From positions 10,575,247 to 10,639,246 of the forward strand of contig OX336354.1 of the NCBI GenBank assembly GCA_946902875.1: a DNA stretch of 64,000 bases, written 5' to 3'. Source of the stretch: Nematopogon swammerdamellus. Taxonomy: Eukaryota; Arthropoda; Insecta; Lepidoptera; Adelidae. A model generated the notes under the pieces. That model had not been told where the DNA came from. It saw only the letters and a list, made by a program, of their open reading frames with translations, and did no database searches. Positions 34,355 through 45,780 of this stretch are shown here, one piece after another. Position 1 is the stretch's first letter; the number at the start of each line of letters is the position of its first letter. The translations under genes and the position numbers were made by a program.

Positions 34355-36100
34355 TAGCTGTTGCCCGCGGCTCCGCTCGCGTGAAATTCGTATTCCAAAG
34401 AAGAATGTAAGTAACTAAGGGCGAGGCCGAAGGCCGAGCTGCGTTCAGGTAATCGATAAACCTTCTCAAAGAAAGTAACTAACTAAGGGCGAGGCCGAAG
34501 GCCGAGCTGCTTTCAGGAAGACGATAAACCTTCTGGAAGAAAGGAAATAACTAAGTGCGAGACCGAAGGCCGAGCTGCGTTCAGGTAAACCAAAAACCCT
34601 CTTCCGCCTTCGGGCGTCGCCCTTAAAGACTTACTTTCTTCGACAGAATATAATATCGTTTACTCAATCTATTTATTTCATAAAAATAAAAAAGTAATAT
34701 TAATAACTAAGGAATTAAAACCTACCTAACAAACATTAAAATAACTATCAAAACGGGCATTTTCAAATGTTCCTAGAGCACTTGCGGCATTACCCCGCTG
34801 GATGGCAAGGCTTACCCTTTGAATGAAGTACATAAGCCCTTGATGGCGGGACACCAGTTGCGTCAACCAGCAGAGGCCCAAGCCTCTTTTGGCTTCACTG
34901 CTCCACGGACCGATGGTTTTAACCGCAAACGCAACAAATTCGATTTTGAATTATATTTCTATATTTGTTGCGTTTGAGGCTCTCCGCCCCGGCCTCGGCC
35001 GCGCCAGCCGCTCTTGAAGATGTCCTAACGTGACTTGGAGCCAATGTGAGAACACAAGTGGCGTCCCACATCAAATAACTACCCTTAGTCCATGGCACTA
35101 AGGTGATAGCATCGGGCCTCGTGCCATCCAGCCGGGAATAACCGCGAGGTTCTAGGATGCACGGTATATTTGCCGTCAGAAACGTGGACTTTATAATAAA
35201 AATTAAATTAAATTAACTCAAAATTAACTATATTAATTAACTTTATTCGAGATGGTTTAGCTTCTTCTTGAACGCAGCTCAGCCTTCGGCCTCGGCCTTA
35301 GTTACTTGCTTTCTTCGAGATGGTTTATCATTTATCAGAACGTAGCTCGGCCTTCGGCCTCGCATTAGTTACTTACTTTCTTCAAAAATGTTTACCTTCT
35401 TCATGAACGCAGCTCGGCCTGCGGCCTCGCCCTTAGTTACTTGCTTTCTTCGAGATGGTTTAAGGTCTTCCCGAATAGAGCACGGCCTTCGGCCTCGCCC
35501 TTAGTTACTTACTTTCTTGAAGATGGTTTAGCTTCTTCCTGAACGCAGCTCGGCCTTCGGCCTCGCCCTTAGTTACTTGCTTTCTTCGAAATGGTTTTTC
35601 AATTATCAGAACGTAGCTCGGCCTTCGGCTTCGCCTTATTTACTTACTTTCTTCAAGATGGTTTAGCTTCTTCCTGAACGCAGCTCGGCCTCGCCCATAG
35701 TTACTTGCTTTCTTCGAGATGGTTTTTTTGCAATTATCAGAACGTAGCTCGGCCTTCGGCTTCGCCTTAGTTACTTACTTTCTTCAAGATGGTTTAGCTT
35801 CTTCCTGAACGCAGCTCGGCCTGCGGCCTCGCCGATAGTTACTTACTTTCTTCGAGAAGGTTTATGGTCTTCCAGAATAGAGCTCGGCCTTCGACCTCGC
35901 CCTTAGTTACTTACTTTCTTCAAGAATTTTTTTTCTTCTTCCTGAACTCAGCTCCGCCTTCCGCCTCGCCCTTAGTTACTTTCATCGAGAAAGAATATCG
36001 TTTACGTGAGTGCAGATCCGCCTTCGGCCCCGCCTTTAGTTACTTATTTTCTTTTTTTGAAATACGAATTTCACGCGAGCGAAGTCGCGGGCAACAGATA
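34355..36100. mobile_element. 1.7-kb inverted array of about 68-bp units with TIR-like ends
   Basis: The left end has AGCTGTTGCCCGCGGCTCCG followed by CTCGCGTGAAATTCGTATT. The right end (36060-36099) is its near-exact inverse. Inside the left end are about three forward units built on GGCGAGGCCGAAGGCCGAGC with TAACTAAGG. Inside the right end (35235-36060) are about twelve inverted units (GCTCGGCCTTCGGCCTCGCC, TTAGTTACTTACTTTCTTC). The centre holds a retroelement fossil (34750-35190). The RNA would fold into one giant hairpin. Confidence 0.85.
34750..35190 (-). pseudogene. retroelement C-terminal module fossil (RPD...WDATCV ... QRGNAAS family)
   Basis: The minus strand from about 35180 is open and reads CILEPRGYSRLDGTRPDAIT, LVPWTKGSYLMWDATCVLTL, APSHVRT and an Ala-rich stretch to SLKRNKY. 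It then decays through stops to [11 protein letters not shown] and a frameshifted end. I recognise this block as a recurrent C-terminal module of invertebrate retroelement-like proteins. The RPD...DATCV spacing is reminiscent of PD-(D/E)XK nucleases, which is an inference. Related fragments lie at 45250-45460 and 42590-42741. Confidence 0.65.
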
Positions 36101-36239
36101 TATAAAATTGTATTGCACCAATGACAGCGACATTACTTAGACTTAAAATTATTATTATTTATTTATCAAACAATTTGTTACCGGCCAGCTCACGTCGAGA
36201 TGACAGTTGTCCGTTGTCAACATAACATTTGAAATTGTT

Positions 36240-36860
36240 TTTTACCTTTACTTTGGATTACGTGATTTTTATTATATTTTTTAATTATTATGTTAATCCC
36301 CACTGTCACTATAAAAAGTTTCGTCAAATTCCGTTCAGTGGTTTTTGCGAGATGCGCGTACAAGTAGGCATTTTTGCATTTACGATTTTATTATATGTAT
36401 AGAAAGAATAGATATGTATAGACTATTGTGTTCAAGTTATAAAAAAGAAGAACTGTCATTTTCGTTGTATCTACTTATTTTTGAATTTCGAATGGATATT
36501 TTATTCAAATTGTATTTGCTGCCAGTTCTCAAGATATAATTATGTACTTTGGACTACGTGATTTGAAACGCGCAATAATGTTTATAATTGTTTAATTTTT
36601 TTTTTATTTTTGTTATTTTTTTTTACGTATTATGTTAACCCGGCATATAAACTGCCACTATACAAAGTTTCGTCTAATTCCGTTCAGTGGTTTTTGCGTG
36701 ATGCGCGTACAGACAAACAAACAAACAAACAAAAATTTTAAAAACTGTTCTAACATGTTCAGAATCTCATTTTAAGCCACCCTGGTTAGTTTTTTTCCGA
36801 ATACATCCAATGTACAGACTTTCTTACCTTTACGATTTTATTATATGTATAGATAAATAC
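36240..36860. repeat. duplicated repeat segment (TTTCGTC...GTTCAGTGG twice)
   Basis: TTCCGTTCAGTGGTTTTTGC occurs at about 36330 and 36681. Each is preceded by a GGA(T/C)TACGTGATTT word and followed by AGATGCGCGTAC-like sequence. TTTATTATATGTATAGA occurs near 36387 and 36837. Probably two 3' ends of the element family that supplies the 34355-36100 termini. Confidence 0.6.
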
Positions 36861-37689
36861 CACATAGCTGAAATTAGCTTGCAGAGATAGATACCTACAT
36901 ACCATGTTATATTCTTTGGAAATCTAGAGCTAGTTCGACGGTATTTAGAAAAACGGTTTTTTTTAATGAATTTTAACTTGGTTGGGTTTTGCGCAATCTC
37001 TACATTTAATATTTCATTGGTTTTTTTTTACAGTGCTTTATACCTAACTACTTAGGAGACAAGAACGATCTGGAATTTTTTTTCACGAAAAAAAAAAATA
37101 TTTTCCTTTAAAAGAACACCTTTTGTAACGCTACTTTGGAAATAACGCCAAACTAGCGTTACAAATACGTTGTGTACTTGTAACAAAATTCACCTAGGTA
37201 CTTAACTAATTCCACAGCCCAAATACTCTGATCCAATAACGAGAGAAGCCGTAGTGTATGCAGTGTATACCGGTAGCGACATTTCGGTAGCCGAGATATC
37301 GGATGTCGGTACTTGGGGCGTTGGCGTGTCGGTGTATGTATGAGCTGAGTTTGCGTGCGTGTAGCGACCTAGGAATAGATTACGTCCAATATGGGCTCCT
37401 TTCGTGCGTATCATGTTGCTTAATTCGTGCGGTCGGTTACGACCCGTGTTACATGTTATGTTACGTGTTACGAGATCATTTCACCTCCGGATCGCTTTGG
37501 GTTCTGTGATCAAAGGTCGAGGTTGATATTTGATATAATTTGGACTTGTACTTTTGATAGTCCGGAGCAGTCCGGACCTAGAGAATAGGCTCATAATTTT
37601 ACGCGAGCGAAGCCGCTGGCGAATCACTTAATTTCGGAGTTCACGTAACGAACTTTAAATTGTTTTACTCTTGGATGATCTTGTAGATC

Positions 37690-37838
37690 TATTGAATCTT
37701 GTTCGAATACTTTGCGAAACGTGGTGGTCGGAGTTGTGCTGTAATTTACCAGAGATCTTGTAGCACAGCACCGATTACGCTGCTTTACCCGATTGTCGGG
37801 ATTCAGCGTGTGTGATATGTATGTTTGTATGTATGATG
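37690..37838 (-). repeat. dispersed repeat D copy
   Basis: The inverse of the 14364 repeat: GAATCTTGTTCGAATACTTT to GGGATTCAGCGTGTGTGATA and a TATG run. Confidence 0.75.
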
Positions 37839-38849
37839 TTGTAGGTACATCCCAAAAAAGGTTATAATATGTAAGTAGTTTTTAATGTTGTAGGTGCATA
37901 GGTACTAGATAAGCGCAAAATGTCTAAGAAATACTTTCAACAACTACCTCTACGAGACATATTTTTCTAGTGCAAAACCTCTATTTAAAAATGCATAAGT
38001 GCATATTATGTGAAATAAAATAAAGTACATCCGTCCATTTGGAAGTTATCTGACAGATATGGAATCAGATTTAAAACTAAACTTTGATTTAAAGGCAACG
38101 CCCATAAAGACTATTTAATACAGAAAGTTATTCAAATTGCAGGGAATATAAACATCTTTTATTTGCCTGCCTATATTACAAATGATATCAATACCGAACA
38201 ACTTTACTGTTGGTATGGAATGAAATAATAATTATGACCACCACAAACAAAAGCTGCAAAAAATACCTCGCTGCAACAGTCGACCAAAGCAATATTGCAA
38301 TTTAATTTAATCCCATCGTCCCAGTAAAAATAATACATTTCTTCCACCTTCGTCTCCCCTCGTGGGAGTGGGACCGCAAGATGCGTTTCTCTGTGCGTCG
38401 GAGAGAGGGAGGCAGATAGTCCGTCGGTCCGTCTTCATAACGCTCCAATGGGCGTGAAGGTTGAACTGAAAAATGCGAGAAACAATCGACACGAATTACG
38501 TCGCTCGTAGAAGCGCGTAGAGTATCGTTGTCCCGTTTTTACGCGTCGCCGCGCACGGGGAGCTTTCTTCTCTCGCGTGCGGCTTATAGGTTGATGTTTG
38601 TAAGTTTTTCCGCCAGACGTACTCGCATGCTCTTCGGCTTTTCCGAGTCGATATGATTGCATGCATACCGACTCTAACTGTATATACATACTCGCATACA
38701 TACCTATGTTTGCGCGTTCGAATACTGTATAGATACTATGCTGTATTATGGTAGTACCTACATAGGTAGGTGTTAAGGAATTATTTTGATGTGGAAATAT
38801 GTGTATATGTTTACAAAAAAACATGATATACACTTTATACAAACATATA

Positions 38850-38987
38850 GACTTTTCATTCAGTGCGGTGGTACCAACCCGGGCGGGATAAACCCTACTA
38901 CCTGGTAAGGTAAGAAGGGAAGGACCAGGTGTTCTTACGATCACGACTTACAGTCGACCGACCGCACCACTGCGCTACCGAGGCTGA
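38850..38987 (-). mobile_element. tRNA/5S composite SINE, head fragment with internal deletion
   Basis: CATTCAGTGCGGTGGTACCA, then TAAGGTAAGAAGGGAAGGAC, then directly CAGTCGACCGACCGCACCAC and CTACCGAGGCTGA. The 5S-like block and the 3' tail are missing. Confidence 0.72.
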
Positions 38988-39098
38988 ATTTTCTAGATGT
39001 AAGACCACTCAGTCAAATCTTACCTAATTCAATCAAAAATATTGGCTCTGGAATCTTGCACGCTACGCGCCGGGTCATAAAAATATTTCATTCCAGTA

Positions 39099-39480
39099 TT
39101 TTTTTTTTTATGGAACCTGACACGGTTGGCTACATCACCTACAACATCCGTGATGTCAGCCCATAACACAGGGTGAATTAGGTGCCATGTCAGTGCTTCC
39201 CTTCATTTCATGTCGGCTACACTAAACTGGACGGAAAACACGAACTATTTACATAGCCGTTTCGACCGACGTTTCGTTCAGTGCGGTGGTACCAACCCGG
39301 CCGGGATAAACCCTACCACCTAGTAAGGTAAGAAGGGAAGGGACCTACAGTTTAACGTGGAATCTGAACCACGGTCAGCCTCCAACGGTCGAGCGGTCAC
39401 CCATCCAAACACTGACCGCGCTCAGCGTTGCTTAATAACAGTTGACTAACCAACCGCGCCACTGAGCTACCGAGGCTGAC
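39099..39480 (-). mobile_element. tRNA/5S composite SINE, full length
   Basis: T run and TATGGAACCTGACACGG at left; GAGCTACCGAGGCTGAC at right. Antisense 5S-like block CACCCATCCAAACACTGACC is present. A repeat-D tail follows immediately. Confidence 0.86.
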
Positions 39481-39488
39481 GAATTTTC

Positions 39489-39572
39489 TTATCCCTTAGT
39501 CGACTTTTACGACATGCGACGGGGAGAGATGCAGTGGGGCTATTCTTTTTAAGTACCGACCCCACACGGTAC
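39489..39572 (+). repeat. dispersed repeat D, tail fragment
   Basis: TTATCCCTTAGTCGACTTTT, ACGACATGCGACGGGGAG and TTTTTAAGTACCGACCCC. Confidence 0.75.
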
Positions 39573-40075
39573 AAACCTACCTAAATAGTAAATTATGAAA
39601 GTAGGTACCTACCTAAGTAGGTACATACGCTTTCCAAATAACGTTATCCTTAAGACAAGGTTAGCAAAGTCGAAAGTACCTGATATGTGTGTAAATACTT
39701 TTTTTGGAGTTTACAAAAACTTCCGTGAAATCATAAAAATTCCTTAAAATTCAGGATCATCATAAAGCAAACCGACAAACCGTTCCCCAAAACTATCGCA
39801 CGAAAAAATATTGTCAAAATAATAAATTTTAAGATTGCAAACATTTTGTGCCAATTGAAAGCGACGTCGACCATTGTGCAGCGGAGTGTTTACACTGAGT
39901 GATATTTTTTTATGTTCAGGGGCTACTAATTTATTACGTAAGAAAATGTTCCCACTTTTCGACTCCCACTCCCTACTCCTGCCCCAAGAGTTTACACGTA
40001 AAGAGTGTTCGTGGATCAATGCAAATTACTTATCAGTCGGTCGACGAGAGTGGAAGAAAACCAAAACTCACGTTT

Positions 40076-40394
40076 GTCAGCCTCGATAGCTCAGTGGTGC
40101 GATCGTTCGACAGTCGGTCGTGATCATAAGTACTTGGATGGGTGACCGCTCGTCCGTTGGAGGCCGATCGTGGTTCGGATTTCACGGAAAATTGTAAGAA
40201 GGGACTCGTACCTTACTAGGTGGTAGGGTTTAACCCGCCCGGGTTGATACCACCGCACTGAATGAAAGGTCGGTTGAAATGGCACGACCGAAAAGAAGCA
40301 CTGACGTGGCACCTAGTTCACCAAGGTGTTATGTGCTGACATCACGGACGTAGTAGGTAATGTAGCCAACCGTGTCAGTTTCCATAAAAGAAAA
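40076..40394 (+). mobile_element. tRNA/5S composite SINE, near full length
   Basis: Starts GTCAGCCTCGATAGCTCAGT and ends GTGTCAGTTTCCATAAAA. The first half of the 5S-like block is degraded (GATCATAAGTACTTGGATGG is kept). The middle shows small deletions. Confidence 0.85.
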
Positions 40395-42180
40395 TTGGAC
40401 TGAACTGACAGGTGGCCAATAGACAGCCGGGAGGCAATATAGAGAGGTCCGCTTTTGTGTTGCCATTCTTTCTCTGTGTCGCTATAATTAAAAAGATAGC
40501 TGCAAATTTTTAATGAGAAATTTATTTATTGTCTTACGATTTATCGAGACCCCTCCTTCCTATCACCCCTGTAAGAATAAAAAATAGTGTATTCCCCCAA
40601 AAACGTCGCACGTAATAATTGAATAGCCCCTTTAATATTTTTTCTGCCTATAATTCGAGGAGAATACTCCCTGATATTGTTGAGAATAAGTTGTGACATT
40701 ATTAATACAGAAATTGCCGTACTTGAAAATGAAAGGACAGATTTAGGGCTACGGATGGAGTTACGAAAATATGATTTTTTTTATAACAAAACCATTTATT
40801 TGGTCGTTAGACCAATGCAATGAAATATATAGTTTTTGTTGTATCTATAACAGTCTACTTACCGACGTAGAGATAAACTAGTTACATAAATATTAACAAC
40901 GGAATCTCGCCCTTTTTACGTTTTTGGTGCGCAACATTACTGTATTTTAGGTAAGGAAGTGGACACATTTTATTTCTTTTGGATTTTTCGTTATTTGGGA
41001 AATCAACAGCAGTTTTACATTAAATTATTACATGTAGGTTACTTGATAGAAGCCAATTATAGATTTCCACTGATTAATGTATAATAAATATATAATAAAA
41101 TAAAATGTATATATTATAAAAATATAATCAAATTTGTAGATACAAACACATTCACGAGGGGAAGTGAATTTGGCGCTGTCGACTGCACCATTGGTCCCTA
41201 GGAACAACAGCCATGCTGGTTTCATAAAAAAACGGTACGGTAATAGTGCGGTTTAAATTTCTAATTACTCGTGGTCGGCTTCCTCGTAGGTGGGCGAAGC
41301 ATCTATGGCAACATACAAAATACTTACATAATATGTAATTATAATGTAGTATATTATATTATAATGTAGGTAAAATATTTGTAAATATTGTATGCGGTTC
41401 GCTTTTTTATTTTTTTTTTATTTTTATTTTGAAAAAAAAAATCATTTTACTTCAACGAACACTAACCCCAATGTCACTGACTATGAGCACACTTGACCAT
41501 CCAGAAATCTCCAAAGTAATACACCTAAACTATTTTAACATATTGGTATAAATTGTGTCCAACTTTCGTCCCGCTCGCGCACAGTGAGCCAACCATCGCG
41601 CCGTCTCGGCCATACGTGTATTTGGGACAGATGTCTCGTGGATAAAGCACGGATCAGTGGTTAGAATGATGACACGTATATTATTGTGCAGGGACGTCGG
41701 GTTCGATTACCGGCTGTGTCGTTTTGAGTACAGCTTTATTATAATCTTCGCAGGTGATATCTTCGAGATTCCGAGATATATCGTTTGTGGGTGGGATGTG
41801 TCGTTAATTTGATGCATTTCTATCTTGTAAGCATTTGAAAAGTATAAGAAAAATTCTCGAGTATTGCGTTATTTTTTTTTTTGTGGAAACATTTTATTCC
41901 CATAAGTGAAACTCCCCATCTTTATAATAACTCTAATACTTAGGTAGGTACAGAAATGTAAATATGAATTTTGATAAATGTAGGTAATAACGCCTTAAAT
42001 AATATAATTAAAATTAAAGAGGCCTGATTACGTACCATCATAAATTTGTTAATACAAATTTATTACAAGAGCAAATTTTATCTCATCTTAAGTAGGTAAA
42101 TTTTATTCTACAATAGCAAACATTTTAGATTTAAAAAAAAGGGCATCATATTGAATATATGTCAATGGCCAAGCTAATAA
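40395..42180. other. intronic DNA with scattered tRNA-like and LINE-tail words
   Basis: Holds 41171-41232 (LINE/SINE tail: GTCGACTGCACCATTGGTCC then A run). At 41629-41715 there is a tRNA-like segment with GATCAGTGGTTAGAATGATG and GGGTTCGATTACC. Otherwise AT-rich and featureless. Confidence 0.5.
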
Positions 42181-42589
42181 AATGGATTTCAAAAACATAA
42201 TGGTCTCTCAACTTCGAGTGAATGGAGTTCCAAAATTCTCAACAACGAGCCGACACACCACAACGGGCCAGGTTCGATGTCCGGGTCCCTTCTCCATTCA
42301 TCGTCGCCAATTTTAATATTACGAGATTATGTGCGAAGAATGAACACCGGTGGGTTTTCATATTTTGTCCGCTTATTTTGATGAGTCTGGACAATAGGCG
42401 CGCGAGCACATGTCTATGGATGCTGTAGGTATCATATTTTGTTGACCAGGCTAGTTAATTTTAAATCTTCTTATACTTTTTAAAAATAATGAAAATTTGT
42501 TTTTGAAATATTGTTATTTCAAAATCTAACTTACGGTCCGTGGTGTAACGAAGCAGATAAATTTGTTGGAATTTTATGCAAAAAAATCA

Positions 42590-42741
42590 TAGATAAATCT
42601 AACGATAAACGTGGTGGGGAATACTTCAGGCAGAGAGTCAGCCTGGCGATCCAGCGCGGGAATGCGGCGGCTTTAATGAGCTCTCTTCGCGGACACGACA
42701 CGGATGACGGGTTGGACGAGATATTTTATATTCTTTAGGCA
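42590..42741 (+). pseudogene. retroelement C-terminal fossil (QRGNAA motif)
   Basis: The frame reads [20 protein letters not shown], then GLDEIFYIL and a stop at about 42739. It is followed by a CATACATACATA tail. [14 protein letters not shown] is the C-terminal signature of the module also seen at 34750 and 45250. It is a small 5'-truncated insertion. Confidence 0.65.
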
Positions 42742-42876
42742 TACATACATACATATCACACACGCTGAATCCCGACAATTGGGGTAAGCAGAGTAATCGG
42801 TGTTGTGCTACAAGAACTCTGTTAAATTACAGCACAACACCGACCACCACATTTCGCAAAGTATTCGAACAAGATT
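42739..42876 (+). repeat. dispersed repeat D copy
   Basis: CATA run, CACGCTGAATCCCGACAATT, AGCAGAGTAATCGGTGTTGT, then CGACCACCACATTTCG. Confidence 0.75.
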
Positions 42877-43424
42877 GTATGTATATATTTTAAATTTTTA
42901 GTCTTAATTTTAATGTTTAATTTTTTTTTATGATTGGAAGTACGTATTTTACGTAGGTACATTACTTTCAACAATGTTATTATTAAATTTTTAATATAAT
43001 TTTCAAAATTATGAATGTGAATTCTTACGATCAATCAATTTTTTAAAATTAATTACTGACACAAACTTTTTCTTGGACTTATAATTTTAGAAATAATGAA
43101 GAAATACCTACATCACATAAAGTCTGTTCAAAAATGGAAGATATAATCGAAGGATCCTGTCACACTACGAGGTTGTCGGAGGTTCCATATAGACATTTTA
43201 CAAGATTCTATATGTGTATGTATGTCAACTTTTAGAGTTTAATGTACCTAATTAATATAAAAATGTAAGAAAACCAATTGACAAGTATTTGCGGCCAAAA
43301 TGATGCTGGAAATAGTCACTTTTTTTTTTCAAATAAATATAAAATATATATTTAGCTTTACGAAATTATTGCTAGTACCTAAGTATGAGCCAGAATATTC
43401 GAACGGTAACGTTCACAATATATA

Positions 43425-43521
43425 TTTTTTTTTATGGAAACTGACTCGGTTGGCTACATCACCTACAACATCCGCGATGTCAGCCCATAACACCGGGTGA
43501 ACTTGGTGCCACGTCAGTGCA
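43425..43521 (-). mobile_element. tRNA/5S composite SINE, 3' tail
   Basis: TTTATGGAAACTGACTCGGT to GTGCCACGTCAGTGC. 5' truncated. Confidence 0.77.
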
Positions 43522-43865
43522 GAAATCAAACGAATAATATATCTAAATCTACGTCTACGTACTAACCTAGGTAGGCAAATATACATAGGTACTCAATAAA
43601 CGCACCCACAGTTCAAATAGGATCCTGCTACAAAAGGACAAATCTTGGCACTCGAGTCCCGCTACAGTCGAGATTTCTCGCATTCTATTGTTCAATATTG
43701 GCAATTTTGTCCGGCGCCAGAGGGCTGGTGAGCCAATGTGCAGTGTGCTGGAACTCTATAGCTACGACCTGTGAGTGCGAACGCAGGTTTACTCGTATGA
43801 CCAAAATATACTGTTCTAATTCAGTAGCAGTAGTTAATAAAATAATAAACAGTGTACCGTAAGCC

Positions 43866-44085
43866 ACCTCTCACCTTGGCACGGTACTTCCACCGAGTCA
43901 TGCAGCAGGTGGGTCTTCGTGCCTTACTTGCTGCTTGATCGATTTAATCTTGTTCGAATACTTAACGCGAAACGTGGTGGTCGGTGTTGTGCTGTAATTT
44001 ACCAGAGTTCTTGCAGCACAACACCGATTACTCTGCTTATCCCGATTGCCGGGATTCAGCGTGTGTGATATGTGTATGTGTGTCA
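43866..44085 (-). repeat. dispersed repeat D copy
   Basis: CTCACCTTGGCACGGTACTT to GGGATTCAGCGTGTGTGATA. It joins a LINE fossil at its right side. Confidence 0.75.
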
Positions 44086-44087
44086 GT

Positions 44088-44938
44088 CAGTCAGCGTGTA
44101 AGCGTCCACTGCTGGACATAAACCTCTCCAATTTTCCTCCAGTCCTCCCGGTCTTCAGCGATACGGAACCACTGCTTTCCGCCGACGTACCTGATGTCGT
44201 CGTCCCACCTGGCGGTGGTCTTCCCACACTCCGTTTTCCTGTCCACGTCCGCCATTGTAGGACACGGTTACTCCAACGGTCATCGTCTCTTCGGCTAACG
44301 TGCCCAGCCTACTGCCACTTGAGCTTAGCCACCCGGTGTCCAATATCGACTACTTTGGTGCGTCGGCAGATTGCCTCGTTACACACCATATCACGTAGCG
44401 ATATTCCCAGCATGGCTCGCTCCATTGCTCGCTGGGCAACTTTCAACCTTTGGACAACAGCGACCGTCAGAGTCCACGTTTCACACCCGTACGTCATAAC
44501 CGGGAGGACACACTGGTCATACCTATATACGGGTCTTTAAATTTTGCGGAAGGTCAGACCTCAGGACGAATTTTAGCTATCCAAAGGCAGCCCAACCCAG
44601 TTGAATTCGTCTCTCCACCTCCTTAAGCAGACCTTGTCTACCAAGCCGCACAATTTACCGAGGTATACTTACTCTTCAACCTGCTCGATCACTTCTCCGC
44701 CAATTACAATTTGTCCTCCCGTCATAACCTCGGTCGCCATGACCTTGGTTTTGTCCCGGTTCATCTTCAAACCAACCTTCATCGACGCTGTATAAAGGTC
44801 TTCCAGCATGATCTGAAGCTGATCTCGGGAATTTGACAGAAGAATATGTGTATATGTGTGTATTGACAGAGTATATGTGTGTATGTAAAATAATAACTTC
44901 ATAATCATAATAATATTAATATATAAAATAAAATCCAA
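44088..44938 (-). pseudogene. RTE-like LINE ORF2 C-terminal fossil
   Basis: The minus strand encodes a MNRDKTKVMATEVMTGGQIV block (about 44780-44670). After frame breaks it reads MTYGCETWTLTVAVV and KVAQRAMERAMLGISLRDMV, ending VAKLKWQ. A frameshifted tail runs to the CCACTGCTGGACATAAACC end. This order is that of the palm/thumb end of RTE-like reverse transcriptases common in insects (family knowledge). Several frameshifts and the missing 5' part show it is dead. Other pieces of the family lie at 7655, 15296 and 29145. Confidence 0.82.
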
Positions 44939-45249
44939 CGTCTGCTTTCTGTCTGTCTGTCTGTCCGCTTATAACTCGAGAACCACTGAACCGATTTTAA
45001 TAAAACAAAATTCTACGGATAGCTTGATTCTTCCCATCAACTATAGGCTACTTACTATCACGCTAAATGGCTTATGAGGTTAGCAGTGAAGTGAAATATG
45101 AGAGCGGGCGGAGCCTCGAGCACAGCTTGTCATAATATAAAATAAAGATTTTTAACTATTTCCAATAACAGTTTTAGCTATACCTTGACATATTATTGTA
45201 TATTTATATTATCTAATCAAGTTTATAGGTATATACATTTAGCAATAAC

Positions 45250-45460
45250 ATATAAAAAAAGTAATACTAATAACTAAAGAAATAAACCTACCTAACAAAC
45301 ATTAAAATAACTATCAAAAGGGGCATTTTCAAATGTTCCTAGAACACTTGCTGCATTACCCCGCTGGATGGCAAGGCTTACTACCCTTTGAATGAAGTAG
45401 GCCCTTGATTGCGGGACGCCAGTTGCGTCTACCAGCAGAGGCCCAAGCCTCTTCATAAAA
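45250..45460 (-). pseudogene. retroelement C-terminal module fossil (second copy)
   Basis: Near-identical nucleotide sequence to 34690-34900 (CCTACCTAACAAACATTAAA, GGGCATTTTCAAATGTTCCT). The minus strand reads [20 protein letters not shown] then [17 protein letters not shown]. It lies about 90 bp from toy exon B. Confidence 0.7.
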
Positions 45461-45551
45461 ATAAAATAAAGTAAAATAAAAAATGTTATTAACGGAAATT
45501 AAGTTGTACGCCTAGTTGTATGCCTAAGTACTTAGGAAATGAAGTACTTAC

Positions 45552-45732
45552 GCTGGGGATGTTGTCGTTGTTGCAGACCGCCTCGCTCAGCAGACGATCG
45601 CGGATCTCCCAGGCGAAGATGCTGGGGCACTCGCGCTTGTAGTCCGCGATCTTCTGCACGACGGGCGTGGTCGCGACGCGCGGCTTTGAGCCGCCTATAG
45701 CGCGCGGCTTGATGGAGCCTGTCTCGTAGTAC
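45552..45732 (-). CDS. toy: twin of eyeless exon B: middle and C-terminal paired domain
   Basis: This 181-bp exon holds one base plus 60 codons. The leading G completes the Arg split from exon A. The frame then reads [20 protein letters not shown], a [20 protein letters not shown] segment and [20 protein letters not shown]. This spans the linker and most of the C-terminal helix-turn-helix subdomain. [16 protein letters not shown] and the CNNDNIPS ending are toy-like; eyeless and vertebrate Pax6 have SIRP and EVVSKI (family knowledge). The acceptor is CGCAG before 45732 and the donor is GTAAGT at 45551-45546, leaving phase 0. The pyrimidine tract is weak and only 48 bp of intron separate the acceptor from a complete antisense SINE at 45781. 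No frame damage is seen. Confidence 0.97.
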
Positions 45733-45780
45733 CTGCGACAAGGGAAACTGCTGTTATTAGCATAAGTCAGCCAGCAAATT

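Larger units (their letters stand above)
16302..45551 (-). other. toy: toy intron between exons B and C (29.25 kb)
   Basis: The intron is bounded by GTAAGT at 45551 and CCCCAG before 16301. The phase-0 junction joins NIPS to VSSINR as in all Pax6 proteins. It hosts the BEL/Pao element, the AB/A'B' duplication, the 191-bp satellite, the 68-bp inverted array and many SINEs. No nested host gene was recognised. Confidence 0.9.

Noticed and set aside
38435..38944. 169-codon minus-strand frame
   Set aside because: No similarity to any known family, ordinary intronic composition, and its start overlaps a SINE fragment.
41629..41715. Candidate tRNA gene
   Set aside because: B-box-like and A-box-like words exist, but stems do not pair into a cloverleaf and the setting is repetitive. 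Better a SINE-type remnant.
44046..44540. 164-codon plus-strand frame
   Set aside because: It is the antisense shadow of the RTE-like LINE fossil at 44088-44938.
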